NCBI GenBank assembly: GCA_019309665.1
Contig: JAFDFV010000221.1
Location: 1-5,415, forward strand
Length of the DNA stretch: 5,415 nt
Reading direction: 5' to 3'
Source of the DNA: Deltaproteobacteria bacterium
GTDB taxonomy: Bacteria; Desulfobacterota; Desulfobacteria; Desulfobacterales; ETH-SRB1
Below are positions 4,637 to 5,415 of this stretch, piece after piece; the stretch's first letter is position 1; each line of letters starts with the position of its first letter. Under the pieces are notes generated by a model. That model worked only from the letters and a program-made list of their open reading frames with translations, was not told the origin of the DNA and did not search any database. Both the position numbers and the translations under genes were made by a program.

Positions 4637-5415
4637 ATGGAAATCATCAATGAACTGTATTTGCTTCCAGATGGTGATCAATATATTCTATATGCTCCAT
4701 TAAATCATACCATTCTTAAAGTTAACAAAGGCCTTGTAGCCCTCTTAAATAAAATTAAGCAAGGCTATAATGTGCCGCAAGATAAAACAACGCTAACAGC
4801 ATTGGAAAACCTTAAAAAACTCGGTATCATAAACGGTGAGGATCGAATACCACAGGACCCAAATCCAAATGATGAATATTTACCAACAAGTGTAACATTT
4901 CTCCCGACATCTGATTGTAATCTAAAGTGCATTTATTGCTACGCTAACTCCGGTACTTATAAAAAATATTTGCCTGTCCATATTGGAAAGGCAGCTATAG
5001 ATTTTATATGCAAAAACGCTAAAATCAAAGGGGTTGAAAACATACAGATTGGGTTTCTTGGTGGGGGGGAACCTTTTCTGGCATGGAATTTTGTAACTAA
5101 AATATATGAATACACAAAAGACATAGCAGAACGTAATGGTTTAACAACTTTTTTTACTGGTGTTACCAATGGTGTTTTGCCTCAAAAGAAGGTACTTTGG
5201 ATTAGAGAACATTTCCAGTTTCTGAATGTCTCTTTAGATGGCTTAAAATCGATCCATGATAAACAGAGGCCTACAAAAAACGGTAATAGCTCTTACGATA
5301 AAGTTATAGACACAATTTCTCTTCTAAATGAAGCAAATTTCGAATATTCAATTCGGTCAACAGTTTCTGATATTTCTGTGAAATCATTGCCCTCTATTGT
5401 TGAGTTTTTTTCTAA
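4637..5415 (+). CDS. Radical SAM (SPASM-type) peptide or protein maturase, 3' partial
   Basis: This open frame runs off the window after 259 codons. Residues 94-101 are the CxxxCxxC iron-sulfur motif CNLKCIYC, which binds the 4Fe-4S cluster that cleaves S-adenosylmethionine. GGGEP (142-146), TNG (177-179) and SLDG (199-202) are the following barrel motifs in the right order. The N-terminal 80 or so residues (YILYAPLNHTILKVNKG and the next helices) look like the small domain that precedes the barrel in radical SAM/SPASM maturases of ribosomally made peptides and may be a winged-helix peptide-recognition (RRE, PqqD-like) region. Enzymes of this group form thioether, C-C or similar crosslinks in peptides, or mature partner enzymes. 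The C-terminal SPASM cysteines and any precursor gene would lie beyond the window. Upstream, 4453-4636 has no ATG-started small frame that could encode a precursor. The start is supported by GGAGG at 4627. Radical SAM assignment is certain; the substrate is unknown. Confidence 0.93.
   Translation, partial: MEIINELYLLPDGDQYILYAPLNHTILKVNKGLVALLNKIKQGYNVPQDKTTLTALENLKKLGIINGEDRIPQDPNPNDEYLPTSVTFLPTSDCNLKCIYCYANSGTYKKYLPVHIGKAAIDFICKNAKIKGVENIQIGFLGGGEPFLAWNFVTKIYEYTKDIAERNGLTTFFTGVTNGVLPQKKVLWIREHFQFLNVSLDGLKSIHDKQRPTKNGNSSYDKVIDTISLLNEANFEYSIRSTVSDISVKSLPSIVEFFS

Noticed and set aside
4940..4955. ACTCCGGTAC as a second copy of the tRNA-Leu 3' end (att site)
   Set aside because: The match is only a few bases long and lies inside the conserved radical SAM coding sequence.
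3353..5169. Minus-strand frames at 3353-3622, 4296-4484 and 4957-5169
   Set aside because: These are shadows of the DUF4238, PIN-like and radical SAM genes, with no motifs of their own.
1..5415. CRISPR array
   Set aside because: No regularly spaced direct repeats were seen anywhere in the window.

Overview
The window looks like part of a moderately AT-rich bacterial chromosome. I favour a sulfate-reducer-type Desulfobacterota genome, tentatively. The reasons are the purD-purE-tsaC order, the GTAGGGGCGA palindromic repeat and the abundance of small inverted-repeat elements. None of these is decisive and no taxonomic marker gene is present.

Left part (1-1771), housekeeping. The window opens inside a purD gene that runs without a stop into purE, giving one PurD-PurE polypeptide for two steps of de novo purine synthesis. 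Its stop codon overlaps the GTG start of a tsaC/yrdC (Sua5 family) gene. That gene is broken: an internal deletion of roughly 50 bp has shifted the frame, leaving N- and C-terminal halves in different frames.

Middle part (1772-2650), non-coding and patchy. It holds a 56-bp palindromic repeat, then a 173-bp MITE-like element with 14-bp perfect terminal inverted repeats and a possible 7-bp target duplication. A tRNA-Leu(CAA) gene follows, with a good promoter and an encoded CCA. Just past the tRNA 3' end, on the opposite strand, is a short remnant of a GGDEF domain, cut off by a stop at 2394-2396. A 109-bp inverted-repeat segment then leads up to the next gene. Together this looks like the edge of an accessory island at a tRNA gene.

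Right part (2651-5415), accessory genes. A DUF4238 protein (2651-3619) is followed 14 bp later by a PIN-like putative nuclease (3634-4452). The two genes are close enough for one transcript but differ clearly in base composition. A 184-bp gap with strong hairpins and weak resemblance to an integron attC site separates them from a radical SAM maturase gene (4637 onward), which leaves the window after 259 codons. The DUF4238/PIN-like pair is the best candidate here for an undescribed two-gene system, possibly defence or toxin-antitoxin. The radical SAM gene probably starts a peptide-modification locus whose precursor lies outside the window.
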